Positions 33,541-46,309 of a stretch of DNA of 64,000 nucleotides are shown in pieces; within the stretch, counting starts at the first letter, position 1; each line of letters opens with the position of its first letter. The notes under the pieces were generated by a model. It saw only the letters and a list, made by a program, of their open reading frames with translations. It was not told where the DNA came from and did not search any database. The translations under genes were made by a program, and so were the position numbers. The stretch is taken from assembly GCF_036898095.1 (NCBI RefSeq), contig NC_090751.1, positions 75,013,986 through 75,077,985 of the forward strand. The letters run 5' to 3'. Origin of the DNA: Palaemon carinicauda. Taxonomy: Eukaryota; Arthropoda; Malacostraca; Decapoda; Palaemonidae.

Positions 33541-34131
33541 TCAGTTTGAGAGCGAGGGGGTTTTGATGATACCTCTCGAAGTGGGGCTGTCTGAGAAGAT
33601 CTGGATTTGCCGAAGTCTTCTAGGGGAGTCCATCAGCATGCCCACCACTTCCGTGAACCATTCCCTTGCAAGCCAGAATGGAGCCACTAGGATCATTCGT
33701 CCTGAATCAAGGAGAGTGAATTTCCTGATGACCAGATTGATGATCTTGAACGGGGGAAATGCATACATGTCCATCCCCGTCCAATCCATCTAGAAGGCGA
33801 CCACTGCTACAGCTTCCTCGTCCGGGACTAGGGAGCAGTAGTTGGGGATCCTCTTGTGCAAGTTGGAGGCGAAAAGGTCTATTACAGGTCTGCCCCACAA
33901 CTTCCAGAGACTCTGACAGACTCACGGGTTGAGAGTCCACTCTGTGGGAAGAACTTGTCCCTTCCTGCTGAGCATGTCTGCCCCAATGTCTCTTTGCCCT
34001 TGAACAAAGCTCGCTCGATAAAAACTTTCGTGATCAAAGAGATCGGAACAAAGGCGTCCTTGATCTCGACATTCGATTCGACTAGTGTCATCACGAAGTC
34101 CGAGGTTCTCATGTTCAATGTCATGCCTCAT
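33541..34131 (-). pseudogene. RNase H and linker of element B
   Basis: Frames at 34131-33882 give GADMLSRKGQVLPTEWTL, the conserved end of the DIRS RNase H, preceded by a degraded first half. Codons 33789-33541 give YAFPPFKIINLVIRKF and APFWLAREWFTEVVGML, the linker block seen also in element D. Two or more frameshifts. Confidence 0.78.
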
Positions 34132-34330
34132 ACTAGATCTTCAACGTCGAGCGTCCTGACAGACGAGGCGCCAATCGTCCTGTAAGACATGGCACCGATA
34201 GTCCTGTAAGACGTGGCGCCAAACGTCCAGGAAAGTGTGGCGCCGATCGTCCTGTAAGATGTGGCGCCGAGGTAAACAGAGCAAGACGCCGAATGTCCTA
34301 TAAGACGTGGCGCTGAGCGTCCTGGTGTCA
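34128..34330 (-). repeat. short tandem repeats between RT and RNase H of element B
   Basis: About eight diverged units of roughly 24 bp (TGGCGCCGA-TCGTCCTGTAAGA) like those of the Gag-position array at 36171-36597. They read RSAPRL / GATSYRTI in minus-strand frames. The location inside the pol region is unexpected. Confidence 0.8.
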
Positions 34331-34727
34331 GAGGAGACTCGTCTTGTTGACAGGAAGACCCAATTCTTCTGATAGGCTCAACGTTATCTGAAAATCCTTC
34401 ATGAAGATCGTAAGAATGAGCACTGGGAAGCCAAGCGTCCAGATACAGGGAGGCTCTGATTTCTCTTGAGTGCAGTATTCTGCTACACTTAGCAAAGGTT
34501 TCGTGAAGATTAGAGGGGCGGAGCTGAGACCAAAACACACGGTCCGAAACCGACACATTCTTCCCCCTTTCCTCCTTGTAACCAAACCTCAGACTAAAGT
34601 TTGATTGCATAGCCTGCCTCTTAGACTCCTCTCTAGATATGGGAGAGAGATCTATTGGAGCTAAAACTAAAGGAGGTTTCCCTATAAAAGAAAATTGTAA
34701 TCCTCCTTCAGAAGATGTACTGACCAA
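34328..34727 (-). pseudogene. reverse transcriptase fragment of element B
   Basis: One frame gives FRTVCFGLSSAPLIFTKPLL (RT motif with FGLSSAP). Another gives SLYLDAWLPSAHS, the YLDD position with the second Asp changed to Ala, followed by DLHEGF and LGLPVN-like sequence. The N-terminal RT half is missing, replaced by unrelated sequence from about 34800. Confidence 0.75.
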
Positions 34728-35537
34728 AGGTCTGCTCCCCTCTTCCCCAAAGATTGCCAGAAGTTGTGTAGTCTGGCTCTACTTCCTGACGGCGAAAGCA
34801 GTCAAACTCTGCTTCATCCTGTGACCAGGCTGACAGGAGTCTTTTTATAGTTCATGATTTAAATGTCTCCATGGAGAACTTTGACTTCTGAACGAAGGCG
34901 TTAAGAGCAGTTACGTCCAGGACCGGACAAAAGCCTACCTCTCCCAAAAGAAAGACATTTGATGTTGCAAAGTCTGTTTGGCAGAAAGGTCATATTGGAG
35001 TAACTAACAAAGGAGGATTCACAAGGAAAAAGATTTCGCATCCATCCTATAGTAAAAGCACGGACCAAAGGTCTGCTCCTCTCCTCTCCCAGGCTCGCCA
35101 GTAGTAGTTAAGTCTGGCTCCTACTGTTATCTGTGCGGTTTAGAGAAAAAGCATGCAGAAACTTTCTGGCTGATTAAGACACCAAAACCTGTGTCTTTGA
35201 CCAACTCTTGAGGGAGAAGAGAGAAAGAAAAAAGGGGTGGTGCGTACCTAAATTCTGACTTCTAATTCAAAGTTATCCTGCCTCATTGCCTGTATTCCTT
35301 AAGAGACTCAGCTATACACCCAGGGGGCTGTAAAAAATCTGTGGGGCTGCCACACGGTCCTCGACCTTAACGTGGCTAGACCTCCACCATTGCTATCTTG
35401 GCCTACCTGATAAGGAAGCTGGCTTCATAGGTTTCTGTTTTAAGAATGATTTATTGTTAATTTATTCTCAACATTTATTTATCTCATTATTTCCTTTCCT
35501 CACGGGGCTATTTTTTCCCTATTGGAGCTTCTTGCTT

Positions 35538-36062
35538 TTCCAACTAGGGTTGTACCTTGGCTAGAAATAATAATAATAATCTCGTACCGGATACAAGATC
35601 TAGAGGATAGTTTATTCAGAGAAAAATGAAAAAAAAAAAAAAAAAAAAAAAAAGTAATCTTTCCTTGGTCCTTCTGAGAGACTAACCAGTTTCCCATCAT
35701 CATTAAAGCTCCATTAAAGACCACGTGAAAATTAAGAGGGTGGCTAACATGAAGCAACAGGCCCAAAATAATTTGGAAACTAATCATTAAAAACTTTCAT
35801 GAGTTTTCAACTAGGGTTGTACCTTGGCTAGAAATAATAATAATAATCTCGTACCAGATACAAGATCTAGAGGATAGTTTATTCAGAGAAAAATGAAAGA
35901 AAAAAAAAAAGTAATCTTTCCTTGGTCCTTCTGAGACTCTTAACCAGTTTCCCATCATCATTAAAGCTCCATTAAAGACCACATGGAAATTCAGAGGGTG
36001 GCGAACATGAAGTAACAGGCCCAAATTAATTTGGAAACTAATCATTAAAAACTTTCATGAGT
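35538..36062. repeat. two-copy tandem duplication, 267-bp unit, with (AAT)n
   Basis: CAACTAGGGTTGTACC..AATAATAATAATAATCTCGTACC occurs at 35538 and 35805, followed by near-identical sequence to the CATTAAAAACTTTCATGAG end. Copies differ in A-run length and a few bases. The sequence just upstream (35380-35540) resembles a LINE 3' end with an AAT tail. Confidence 0.9.
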
Positions 36063-36170
36063 TTCTAAATTAACTGAAGGATGAAAGGACTTAGGATCTT
36101 CTCCTTCTAATAATCTCAAATAATTCATCAGGAGAAAAGTGATCACCAATATCATCTTTTGACAAAGATC

Positions 36171-36597
36171 TTATAAGACGATCGTCTTGAAAGACAGCGC
36201 AGATTGTCCTGAAAGACGAGGCGCCGATCGTCCTGAAAGACAAGGCGCCGATAGTCCTGAAAGACGAGGCGCCGCGCGTCCTGAAAGACGAGGAGCCGAG
36301 CGTCCTGAAAGACGAGGCGCCGATTGTCCTGAAAGACGAGGCGCCGAGCGTCCTGAAAGACGAGGCGTTTGTCGTCCTGAAAGACGTTGCTTATTTCGTC
36401 GTGAAAGATATGGCGCCGATCGTCCTGAAAGATGTGGCGCCGATCGTCCTGAAAGACGTGGCGCTGATCGTCCTGAAAGACGTGGCGCTGATCGTCCTGA
36501 AAGACGTGGCCACGCTGATCGTCCTGAAAGACGAGGCACCCATTGTCCTGAAAGACGAGGCGCCGATCGTCCTGAAAGACTTAGCGCTGAGCGTTAA
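36171..36597 (-). repeat. 24-bp tandem array at the Gag position of element B
   Basis: About 17 units of CCTGAAAGACGAGGCGCCGATCGT-type sequence, here given only as its core GACGAGGCGCCGATCGT. The unit is eight codons long and the array is open on both strands: minus reads (RLSGRSAP)n over 122 codons, plus reads an Arg/Glu/Asp-rich repeat. Units drift (GACGTGGC, GATATGGC) toward the ends. Confidence 0.93.
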
Positions 36598-37062
36598 AGA
36601 CGATCAGAGGGTTCTCGTGGCCGACTGGCGCTCTGGGACAAAAACCGTGTATGTTGGTTCGTAAGCATTGTTATCAGTGAATATCTATGACTTATAGTAC
36701 TGCTATTATCAGCAAATGTGATGCAATGGAAGACTCTAACAGCAGTGTTAGTAGCTTAACGTCCAATGCTCTTTGCTTTCCCATGGCATGGGCGAGCGTT
36801 CTTGGGAACGTCAACAGGAACGCTCGCGAGGACGTCTACTCGTGAGCTAACGCCTCTCGTTTCCTTACGCCGATCGACGTTCCCTCTCCCATGGGCCGGG
36901 GAGCTTGGAAGAGGTCTAAGGCTAGGAAAATGACGTCCACTGTGCTGAATGAATTCACTGCCCTAATTTAGCACTGAAACTTGCACTTTTAAACTCTTAC
37001 ACAAAAGACCATAAATAGTCCTGCCCGTTGTGAGAGAACTTATTCTTCTGCCACGGGCTTAA

Positions 37063-39870
37063 CCCTGGATAGGTACGGTCCTCGGACACCCCTTTAAGGG
37101 TATACTCGGACGCGAACGACCCCGACGCCAAAAAAAATTCTTGAAAAATCAGTTTTTGCAGTAACCTCCTTTTTTCTTTTGCCAAAAAAAACTTCAATGA
37201 ATGCTTAAAACAACTGTAAAGATAAATACTACTCATCTGCAGAAAAACTATTTATTATAAATATTTTAAAAAATTAAGTAGAAAAAAAAAAAGACCTGAC
37301 ATAAAAATTCATAAAAAAAAAGTTTATACATATATACACAAATCCTTTTAGGAATTGATTCTTGAATGTTTAGGACACATCTTGATGTATTTTGGATGAA
37401 GTCAGACCCATGGAGGTGAAGATCTGAAATGAGAAAAAAAGGGTAACTTTTTTTGGCCAAAAAAAATTGTCCAAATTTCATGAATTTTTTTGGGTACCCA
37501 AATGAAATAGGAAGTGGCTAATTTTTTTAGGAAATAAACATATGTTATCCTAAAATAGAAATATGTAAAAAAATCTTCATTATTTTGTAAATTACATTTA
37601 TATCAGGGGCCATATCTAAAGGTAATTTTTTGAGTACTTGGAAATTTCGTAAAAAAATACATATATTTAATATATAATATGATATTTATGCAGGTAAAAA
37701 TATACCAAAATATCACAAATTCTATAGGGAACAAGAATATATATAGATAGGGCAGCTTACGCTTCGGATATGTCCACAAAATGGCCGCCAACCACACTGA
37801 CTCAGACTCCCTAATCTGCCACTTGAAATGTAGGAAGGGTATGTCAATTTCAAGGTGTTATTTACTAATCTAATTATTATTGGATATGCATAAAAATTGT
37901 ATGGTGGGTTGCTGGATAATTGTCGATTATTTTACGACTATAAAATTAAAATTCTGACCCAAAAAAATTTTTTTGAAGGGAAATAAAATCGAAAAAAAAA
38001 ATGTAAAACAATATTTTAGCTAAAAAAATTTGATGATATTCAATCAAAAAAAAAGTAAACAAAATTTTCCGACAAATAAACATCTAGAGGAATCATTACT
38101 CTGTGATAGTTCCTTAGTACGTAGTAATTTTGAAAGAATTGGGAAAAAACGAAAAAATGGCAATCACCGGAAAATCGAACACATACCTATATATACGCCA
38201 TATCTGGCTAAAAAAAAGATAGGCATGGGTAGCCAGATCATCTAGAAACACTTTCCAACACTATAAAAATATAAGTTTTGCGACAATACTTGCCAATTCC
38301 TTACGGTAACATGACTAAGCAAAAAAATGCAAAACAAATAAAAAGGGGCACTCGTGGAAAAATGGCCATTCTAATATACGGCATTTCAGAAAAAAAAAAT
38401 TCCAGCCACGTGCTAGGCAAACCATCAAGGCATATTTTCCGACAAATAAACATATAAATGAAATATTACTCTGTGATAGTTCCTTAGTACGTAGTAATTT
38501 TGAAAGAAATGGGAAAAAACGAAAAAATGGCAATCACAGGAAAATCGAACACATACTTATATATACGCCATATCTGGCTAAAAAAAAAAATAGGCATGGG
38601 TAGCCAGATCATCTAGAAACACTTTCCAACACTATAAAAATATAAGTTTTGCGACACTACTTGCCAATTCCTTACGGTAACATGACTAAGCAAAAAAATG
38701 CAAAACAAATAAAAAGGGGCACTCGCGGAAAAATGCCCAACATTCTAATATACGGCATCTCAGATAAAAAAAAAAGACATGCACGTGTTAGCCCAACCAT
38801 CAAGGCACACTTTCTAACACATAAACATGAAAAAAAAATCAATAATATACGGCAATTCCTTACTACGTAGTAAATTTTTACAAATATTGAAAAAAAAACA
38901 GAAATTGGCAACCGCAGTTAAATACCCAATATACCAATAACTACGTCGTATCTGACAAAAACCAAATCACGCATGGGTAGCAAGATCATCTAGACACACT
39001 TTCCAACATTAAAAAAGCAAAAGTTTTACGACACTATTTCGCAATATCTTACGGAAAAATGACTTGGCAAAAAAATTAAAAAAAATTAAAAAGGGACACT
39101 CGCGGTAAAATGCCCGACATTCTAATATACGACATCTCAGATAAAAAAAAAGACATGCACGTGTTAGCCCAACCATCAAGGCACACTTTCTAACACATAA
39201 ACATGAAAAAAAAATGAATAATATACGGCAATTCCTTACTACGTAGTAATTTTTACAAATATTGAAAAAAAAACAGAAATTGGTAACCGCAGTTAAATAC
39301 CCAATATACCAATAATTACGTCGTATCTGACAAAAACAAAGTCATGCATGGGTAGCCAGATCATCTAGACACACTTTCCAACACTAAACAAGCAAAAGTT
39401 TTACGACACTATTTGGCAATATCTTACGGAAAAATGACTTGGCAAAAAAATGAAAAAACATGAAAAAGGGGCACTCGCGGTAAAATGGTCCTCGTGGTGA
39501 TGAACGACATTTTAACTAAAAAAAAAAACATGCACATGGTAGCCAAACAATCCACCAAGACTTTCCACAACTGATAACCTATACAAGTTGCACCATTCTA
39601 CGACAATTTCATAATACGTAATAACTTTGATAATTATGCAAACTACCTCAGAAGGGTAAACTCGGACGCGAACGACCCCGACGCGTCTCAGAAATCGGGG
39701 AAGGAGTACAGCTACAGCAATGCACATCTGGACACTACTAGAGCGTGTAGGGGAGACACCTCCTGCAGGTCGATCACCCACAAATTCAGTCACAGGGGTG
39801 AGTCACGTGAGAAAAACCTGTTTTTTTTTGACGCTCGGGGTCGCAAACGACCCACCGTACCTATCCAGGG
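37063..39870. mobile_element. piggyBac-type MITE (2808 bp) inside element B
   Basis: Ends CCCTGGATAGGTACGGT and ACCGTACCTATCCAGGG are perfect 17-bp inverted repeats flanked by TTAA on both sides (37059-37062 and 39871-39874), the signature of piggyBac insertion. Near both ends the same direct motif AAGGGTA-ACTCGGACGCGAACGACC occurs. It contains no transposase; the interior is a roughly 375-bp tandem array. A partial relative in opposite orientation is at 60458-61249. Confidence 0.92.
38030..39560. repeat. about four tandem units of 371-380 bp inside the piggyBac-type MITE
   Basis: TTCCTTAGTACGTAGTAA-type landmarks occur near 38109, 38480, 38853 and 39233. Each unit also has GGGGCACTCG, a TACGGCAT word and GGGTAGCCAGATCATCTAGA. 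Adjacent units are more alike than distant ones. Confidence 0.9.
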
Positions 39871-40819
39871 TTAAATGAGAATGCAATATCGTCTCTAGTA
39901 CTTGCTATATAAATTGTAAAAAAATATTTTTATAAAGTATTAAACTGACATTTTCATAAAATAAACTTTCAAACATACTTACCCGGAGGTCGCACAAAAA
40001 TTACCACCGGGCAAGTGTTGTGTTTAAAAATAAATGTTGAACACACTCACCCGGTTGTTACATATAAAACCGGTAAAATTAAATGTCATAATTACCTACC
40101 CGGTAGTTACATACAACCACCGGGAAAGCTATATGTAAATGTAAACAACCCTTAAATAAGTGTTCCCAATAAAAAGTGATTTGCTACACTTTACAATTGG
40201 AACATATATATATGAATATAAGACTAATACTAGAATTCCCAATATCGAAAAGAACGCTACCCAGACATGTTGGGACTGCATCGACTGTCATGAGAACTAC
40301 ACATCGTAAATTAACCATACGCTAGTTTTATTTAATCTTTGAGAATAGATCGATGATTTAAAGAACGAATACTAATTGGACAAATATTTTCTTAAAAATT
40401 TTACATTAAAAGTGGAAAACTTATTATAAGATAGAATTTCCATTCTTTACAAGAAAAAACAAATAAAGAATTTGCAAGTCATACAAAGTATGAACTATGT
40501 ACTGTAAATTACGTCACACGACTGCGACGTCATAGAGTTGGCGGAACGTATTTCCGCCATCAGGTTTATTAAAAAAAAGTAGGTTCATTTTACAGAAGGG
40601 GTAAAAGCACTCCCAATCCTACCTTTTTTAAGATACGAACAAAATTAAAACACTAACACTCAGTAAAAATAAAACCCAACCAGCGAAGGCTAAAAGAAAA
40701 TTGTACATCACCAAGATAACTGTGATATACAGGTTACAGTGAGAGAAAAATCCAACGATATAACTGCTATGTGATTGGAAAAACTCTTAATGGCAGACCA
40801 ACGATGTTGTCGATCGGGC

Positions 40820-40988
40820 CGGCAGAGATGAACTGAGGAACAGAAAATGGGAATGATTCCAAGTACCACCCTGTAAGGGGTGTTAACCACCTAACAGCAC
40901 AACCTCCACAAGGCGGTTGCCGCGATTTTCGAATAAATTCTGCCGAAAGTCTAAGACTAAGCTACATATATACAACTGCCAGGTAAGT
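40820..40988. repeat. right inverted terminal repeat of element B
   Basis: Reverse complement of 31809-31975 with about eight substitutions or small indels. Followed by the right terminus to 41003. Confidence 0.9.
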
Positions 40989-41003
40989 ACTATTCATAAA
41001 AAT

Positions 41004-41743
41004 ACGTATTTCAAGTGGATTCCCAACCAGGATCAACATACATTAAAATCCACATCTACAATTTCTGAAACAGATTTACACTAAAATGGTATTTCAGACG
41101 ATAAATATTTTTTTCAGACATTGAAAAAGGAGTTACTTGATATATGTGGAGGATAACATCCTCTATAAAAGGCCAAGAAATTTTATTTGAATATCTTAAT
41201 AAATACAAGAGATATAGCTCATTTTTCATTATGATGTCATCCTAAAAATGTAGTTTGCATTTGCAAGTTTGTCAGATGTATCATACTGTATGTAGTCAGC
41301 CTGCCCTGTAAGCGAGTTTATATTTCAAACTATTACTTAACTGTATCAAATAATCATGCATGTAATATTCATATTTTAGTATCATATTTGTTAATAAAAA
41401 ACATAGCGAATTATAATTTTTCCATTGCTTACGTTTATGCTTTCCAAATCAGCTGATTAAGGCATGCTACTGAAGGATATTTTGCATTCCCTAAATGAAA
41501 ATATTATTTGATTGATAATTTTCAAATTAGCATAATTTCAAGTTTTATTTGAAATACCCCATATTCTAATGAAAAGGATGGCCCCATGTAAAGGGCAAAC
41601 ACCAATATGTCCTTAATAAAAAGCATTTTCATCATATACTGCTTGTAAGGGACAGCAATTTCATGGCCAGACTAATGTTACTACTCTTTTTTTCATAAAT
41701 CTTTTACCACACATATAATCTTTATTGCTGTTACTGTTATATA
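41004..41743. other. intron-like sequence without recognisable gene
   Basis: AT-rich, with stops in all frames. I looked for the missing upstream half-saposin exon and did not see a CxxC-containing frame ending at a donor. Confidence 0.5.
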
Positions 41744-42235
41744 CCGTATTTTCCGTGTCATAAGACGCATCCTATGTTTAGCTAGGGAATTTTTGGAAAA
41801 ATAAGAAATTGACATTTTCATAACCTATCACAGCAGCAATTTTCAGTCAGGGATTCTACAGTGTGATGCTTTGTCGGGCACAGTAAGTTTTCATAACTTC
41901 GGTATATTATGAAATGTGATAGGTAAATATTAATTATCTGTACATTTAACCCATTTTATCATATATACATATAAAATACCACAAAACCAGTCAAGTTTGC
42001 TATCATCATAATGTTTTCAAATGTTTGTTCACATGAAAGCAGTGTTGCCAAATGCTCCCTGATTAAATTTTGGTATAGAAATGAAATTCCAGTACTGTAA
42101 TTCCAACATATAAATTTTCATACAAAATTAATTATTGATGAAATAAAAAATTCTCTAGAAATTTCATAAGGTTGAATATTTTTTTCTCTGTTGTTTGTTT
42201 GACTCTAGGTCTAGTTAGTTTATAGAAAACTTGGT

Positions 42236-42353
42236 AACCCTGCACTCAAATTACAGTGAGATGTTTTTTTAAGTTTCTGTTCAGCAACAACTATAACCCT
42301 GCACTCAAATTACAGTGAGATGTTTTTTTAAGTTTCTGTTCAGCAACAACTAT
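42236..42353. repeat. perfect 59-bp tandem duplication
   Basis: CCCTGCACTCAAATTACAG..AGCAACAACTATAA occurs twice in direct succession with no visible difference; a recent slippage or duplication within MITE alpha. Confidence 0.92.
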
Positions 42354-43443
42354 CTGTATTATTAGGAATCCATGCAACAAATTCATTACCAAAATATTGC
42401 TTTATTACAAAATATCAACAAAATATGAGAAAATAGATAAATACAGGCAGTCCCCAACTTACGAACACAATAGCGACCGAGAGTCTGTTCGTAAGCTGGA
42501 TTGTTCGTAAGTCGTTAGTGTTAAATTTTGGTCTAGGGTAGGCGTAACCTGACTCAGATGTCTACGATTTTCAGCCGTAGAGGTCAACAAATAGCCCCAT
42601 TTCATATAAAATAGGTTATTACAAATATTTTACTTTATCATATTACAGTAGTCTGTATAATACTGTAAAGTTCAGTACAGTAAGTTGTTTTATTATCCTG
42701 TACTGCACACTACATAATAGAAACTTGCACAAACAATCGGCTATACATATGCACTGCATTTCTGAATCAGCTGACTTAAAGTAAAATCGTAGTAAATATA
42801 GTGTACTGTACATTAATTCCTTTTTAAATAAATATACTGAAAGCTATTTTATTGTTCCATTACCCATTTTTTTTTTTGCTAAAAACTTACGTAAACAAGC
42901 GGCCATTTGCATTATGTACTGTACTGTATTTACTGTATGTAACAGTACTGTGCATTTAACTGCTTCGTGGTTGTTTTGTTAATGTTAAATAAAATGCAGA
43001 AGGTTAGTTTACTGAATTGTTTTATTTTAATTTTGACCGACGGAATCATTCTTTGTAGAGTATACATCACGTATCTTGTGACGTCATATATTTGGCGGAA
43101 GCGCGCTGACAAACTGAATGATTTCCTTTCATTATGTTGCCGAATAATCTTATTACAGCATTCCCATAATCGAAACACCGAGTAACGATATCAAGTGTTT
43201 TAGTGGTCTGTATCATTAGTTATGAGATTAGTACAACTTACCATAAAGTTAAGAAAAAAAAAGTCTGATGTTATATTTCTTCTGGCGGAAGGCGAGAGGC
43301 AAATCAAGTGATTTTCTTCCGATCCGTTACTATTCCCATAATCGAAACATCGAATATGGATATAAAATTTGCTTTAATAATTTTCAAAGAAATATGACAA
43401 ATTCGAAGATAATTTGTATTTTTCCTAACCATACAAACCTTAG

Positions 43444-43601
43444 CTATTTACAAAGGGTTATTACTTTTAGCGTAGCTGAAATGGCGAGCCATTAGAATTT
43501 AACGAGGGTGTATTACCCCCGCGCTAGTTAGCGGGGGGGTAGGGGAGTGGTAGCTAGCTACCCCTCCTCCCCCTCACACACAGGTGAATACTCACTTTCA
43601 C
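43444..43601. repeat. left inverted terminal repeat of element C
   Basis: 158 bp from CTATTTACAAAGGG to CTCACTTTCAC; compared base by base with the complement of 51123-51280 I see no difference. Confidence 0.95.
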
Positions 43602-43648
43602 TTAGAGGTAGGACTTGTCTTGGGGGACAGGGCTGGCGGGCAAATATG

Positions 43649-43750
43649 TGTAAATAGCTAAGGTTTGTATGGTTAGGAAAAATACAAATTATCTTCGAAT
43701 TTGTCATTTGTTCCGTAACCGAAATACAAACCACGCTATTTACAAAGGGT
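43649..43750. repeat. internal complementary region of element C
   Basis: 43649-43703 is the exact complement of the left terminus 43398-43452 (55 bp). 43704-43707 is TCAT, the complement of ATGA. 43708-43750 is the complement of the right terminus 51266-51308 (43 bp). It thus stores the circle junction. Confidence 0.95.
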
Positions 43751-44226
43751 GACTTATCCCTTAGGAAGGGTGGAAAGTCCCCAGCCATACTGGCTTTGGC
43801 TTTACCCGGGGACTCAGAATCCGAGTGAGTCGCACTCGAGAAAAGGAGTCCCTGCACCTCACAAGTTCCTTGCACCGCAAGGAACCATGTGGCCTACGTA
43901 AGCTTGTGTGTGAAGGAAGAAGTGTGACCCGTCCTAGGCAGTTGACCTGGAGTTCCAGAAGGAACTCTGGGTTAGGACGTTCCCAATACCACCTCGTCAG
44001 GGTATGGGGGACGCGACAGTATTGACTCAATACTCGGAACACAAGGAAGCATGGTTTACCTGCAGAGGTTCGAGGTCAGCTATGCAGAGACCAGGATGCT
44101 GCTTCCCCGTAGAGGGGATGATGAAGAAAGAAGTAAGGGCCAGACATACTTCTTTCGTTCATGCAGACTAAAACCTGATAACAATGCCCTCAACCTTCTG
44201 CTACCTGTCCAAAAAGGAGCCTGAGG

Positions 44227-44890
44227 TTAGACCAGCTGTTGTGTAGCCACCACAGAGCGATAGAAAACGTATCGAGACTCCTGTGGGTCACGCCCTGCAG
44301 GAAGCGGGCTGCGAAGGTCATCAGACGCTTCCAGACTCCAGCTTGTAGCACCTGCGTCACAGAGTAGTATTACTCGAAGGCGAGGGACGTTGCGATGTAT
44401 CCAACATCGTGCTGTAGGGCGACGTGACGGGGGAGGGTCTGAAGACAGGTCGAGATGAATGTCCTTGAGTCCGGGCTGAAGAGGTATACTGGTGACTCTC
44501 CCCCCATGTCCTCCTTGTGTTCCCAAATCGGCTGCAACTGAGGCCAAACTGCAGCTGTTCCCAGCGCTAACCTCTCGATTCCTGTACTGGCAAGAAAGAG
44601 AAGGTCTTGGGACATCAGACACAGAATGGAGACTCAAAATCTTGAATGAATCGGACCGAAGGGTCGGGACCCTCAGATTCTGAGTCTAGCCAACAACTCA
44701 GGAGCGAGCCTGAATGTTGCCTTCCCCTCTTCCTTAGAAAGGGGGGGAGTAGTAAGAGACCAAGAAGATTGCTTACACACTGGCCGTGGCCAGAGTGAGC
44801 AGAAGACCCAAGGCGGAATACAATCCGAGGCCTGTCATAAAAGGGTCTTGAGAAGATCTCTTAAAGGACTAAAAGTCCGAGCCATGCTCC
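44227..44890 (-). pseudogene. tyrosine recombinase of element C
   Basis: Frames at 44637-44227 and 44615-44370 align with A2's recombinase: SVSDVPRPSL corresponds to the VSDDPDQSLLCP block, and LQHDVGYIATSLAFE to HDVRGIATSLAF. The H-x-x-R arginine reads Gly. Multiple frameshifts. Confidence 0.7.
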
Positions 44891-45070
44891 AAGTTGGAGG
44901 TCTTCCTCCGACTAGGGCAGGGACGATCGTAGCTTCGCATGAGCGAGGATAGATCCAGCGGGCAGGAAAAAGTTATTCCTTTAAGCCTGAAGGTCAGGGA
45001 AAGGCTGAGCGACAGGCTTCATTGCCAAGAGCGGAAAGGAGTTTCCTCCCGCCGAAAGGCAATAAGACCG

Positions 45071-45700
45071 TTATTGCTGGAGAAGAGGCCTCACGGGAAG
45101 AGGTATATCTCCCACGGCACCAACCACCTTAGACTCTTCACTTTGCCTGGGAGACCCCTGTGGATGACTATCGCAGATGACGCGACCTCCGTACCGCGAC
45201 TGTAGCGGGTTGTCTCTTCTAGAGGAGGAAGCGTAGTGTCTCCAGGCATGAAGCCGAAGCGACGTCCCGGTTCGGGAGAGATGTCGCAGTGTGGTTGCTT
45301 GAGTAGTCTGCGCCGTGGGAGAAGCTCTCCCGGGAGTTCCGTCAGGGGAAGCAGAGGGTCCAGAAACCGTTCTGCGCATAGTCCCAGTGGAGCTCTCCCA
45401 TTGAAAGGTTGACAGACAACCTGGTTTTGTTGAGACCCATTGTCCGCAGACAAAAAGGAGGGAAGACGCAGGCGTCGAAGTTGTCCCACCATCACCGGAA
45501 TGCATCTTGCCAGAGTCTCGGGGTCTGAGACTGGGGGGAAAACTAGCGGAAGCTTGAGGTTCCAAGCTGTCGCGATCAGGTCCCCCAGACCAGCACTTGC
45601 TGGTTACCCAAGGTCAAAGACCCTTAGGTACACTCTCTCTATGAGGCTCTGCTCGGATAGTCTGAGAGAAACATTCCCCTGCCTGGAATGAGAGAGCCGA
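45071..45700 (-). pseudogene. RNase H/linker of element C
   Basis: Overlapping frames (45565-45071, 45495-45091) align by position with A2's 19841-19153. They contain RPRDSGKMHSGDGGT (compare PGSGKMHSNNCGT in A2) and the LRHLSRTGTSLRLHAW linker. Open frames of 130-160 codons here are partly chance, caused by high GC. Confidence 0.6.
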
Positions 45701-46309
45701 TGGTGGAATTGAGAGAATCTCAATCATCCCGGTATCTCTACTGCAAGATGTGAAGGTGTGAAAATGCGTCCCCTGCTGGTTAGCATGAAGTCGACACGCA
45801 ACGGGGCGACTTGGCAGGAGCGGTAGGATCTGAAGAGGGGCCAGACTAAGGCCCTTAAGCCTGCCTGAATGATGGAGAGGTATCCTTCAGGTCTTGACCA
45901 TAGGCCTGGACCGGAACATGCCCCCCCCCCCCCCTTTCCTTTGACGAGTCCGAGAACCGCATCAAGAATGTGGGGAAAGGACGAGAATATCCACTACCAT
46001 CAAGAGGCTCCATAGGTCAACACCCATTGCAGGTTTAATAGTTCCGCTGGTCCCATAGGGCCAGGGAGTCCGGTTAAACATTGCCTGAAGCCACCGGAAC
46101 TTGGATCGCCCCACATGGAACTTATCCTGAGGCGACCGTTCGGACTATAAACGGGTCAATGAGGAAAGAAGAACTAGGAAACGTTCCAAGGTAGGGCTGA
46201 AAACTCTGCTTGACTGAGAACAGGTACTGCGACTCTCCTCAGTCTTGCCACAGTCAACCGAAAGGAAGGCTCGGAGGATGTGGTAACAGAATCTGGCGTC
46301 CCCAGGTGG

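Larger units (their letters stand above)
31777..41003 (-). mobile_element. DIRS-like YR retrotransposon B, with nested piggyBac-type MITE
   Basis: Terminal inverted repeats at 31809-31975 and 40820-40988 match over about 160 bp with roughly eight differences. An internal complementary region (32016-32110) next to the left repeat joins the complements of both ends, the DIRS hallmark. Minus-strand remains run 5' to 3': tandem-repeat Gag-position sequence (36600-36171), RT (34727-34328), RNase H (34131-33541), YR (33540-32523). A piggyBac-type MITE lies in its 5' part. Boundaries are set by the ends joined in the complementary region and may be off by a few bases. Confidence 0.85.

Noticed and set aside
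35340..35545. LINE 3' tail with AAT repeat as a separate mobile element
   Set aside because: The resemblance is to a generic crustacean repeat style from memory; boundaries and coding part are absent, so it is only mentioned in the duplication entry.
38030..39560. CRISPR-like direct repeats
   Set aside because: The repeats are contiguous 371-380 bp tandem units without unique spacers, inside a eukaryotic MITE.
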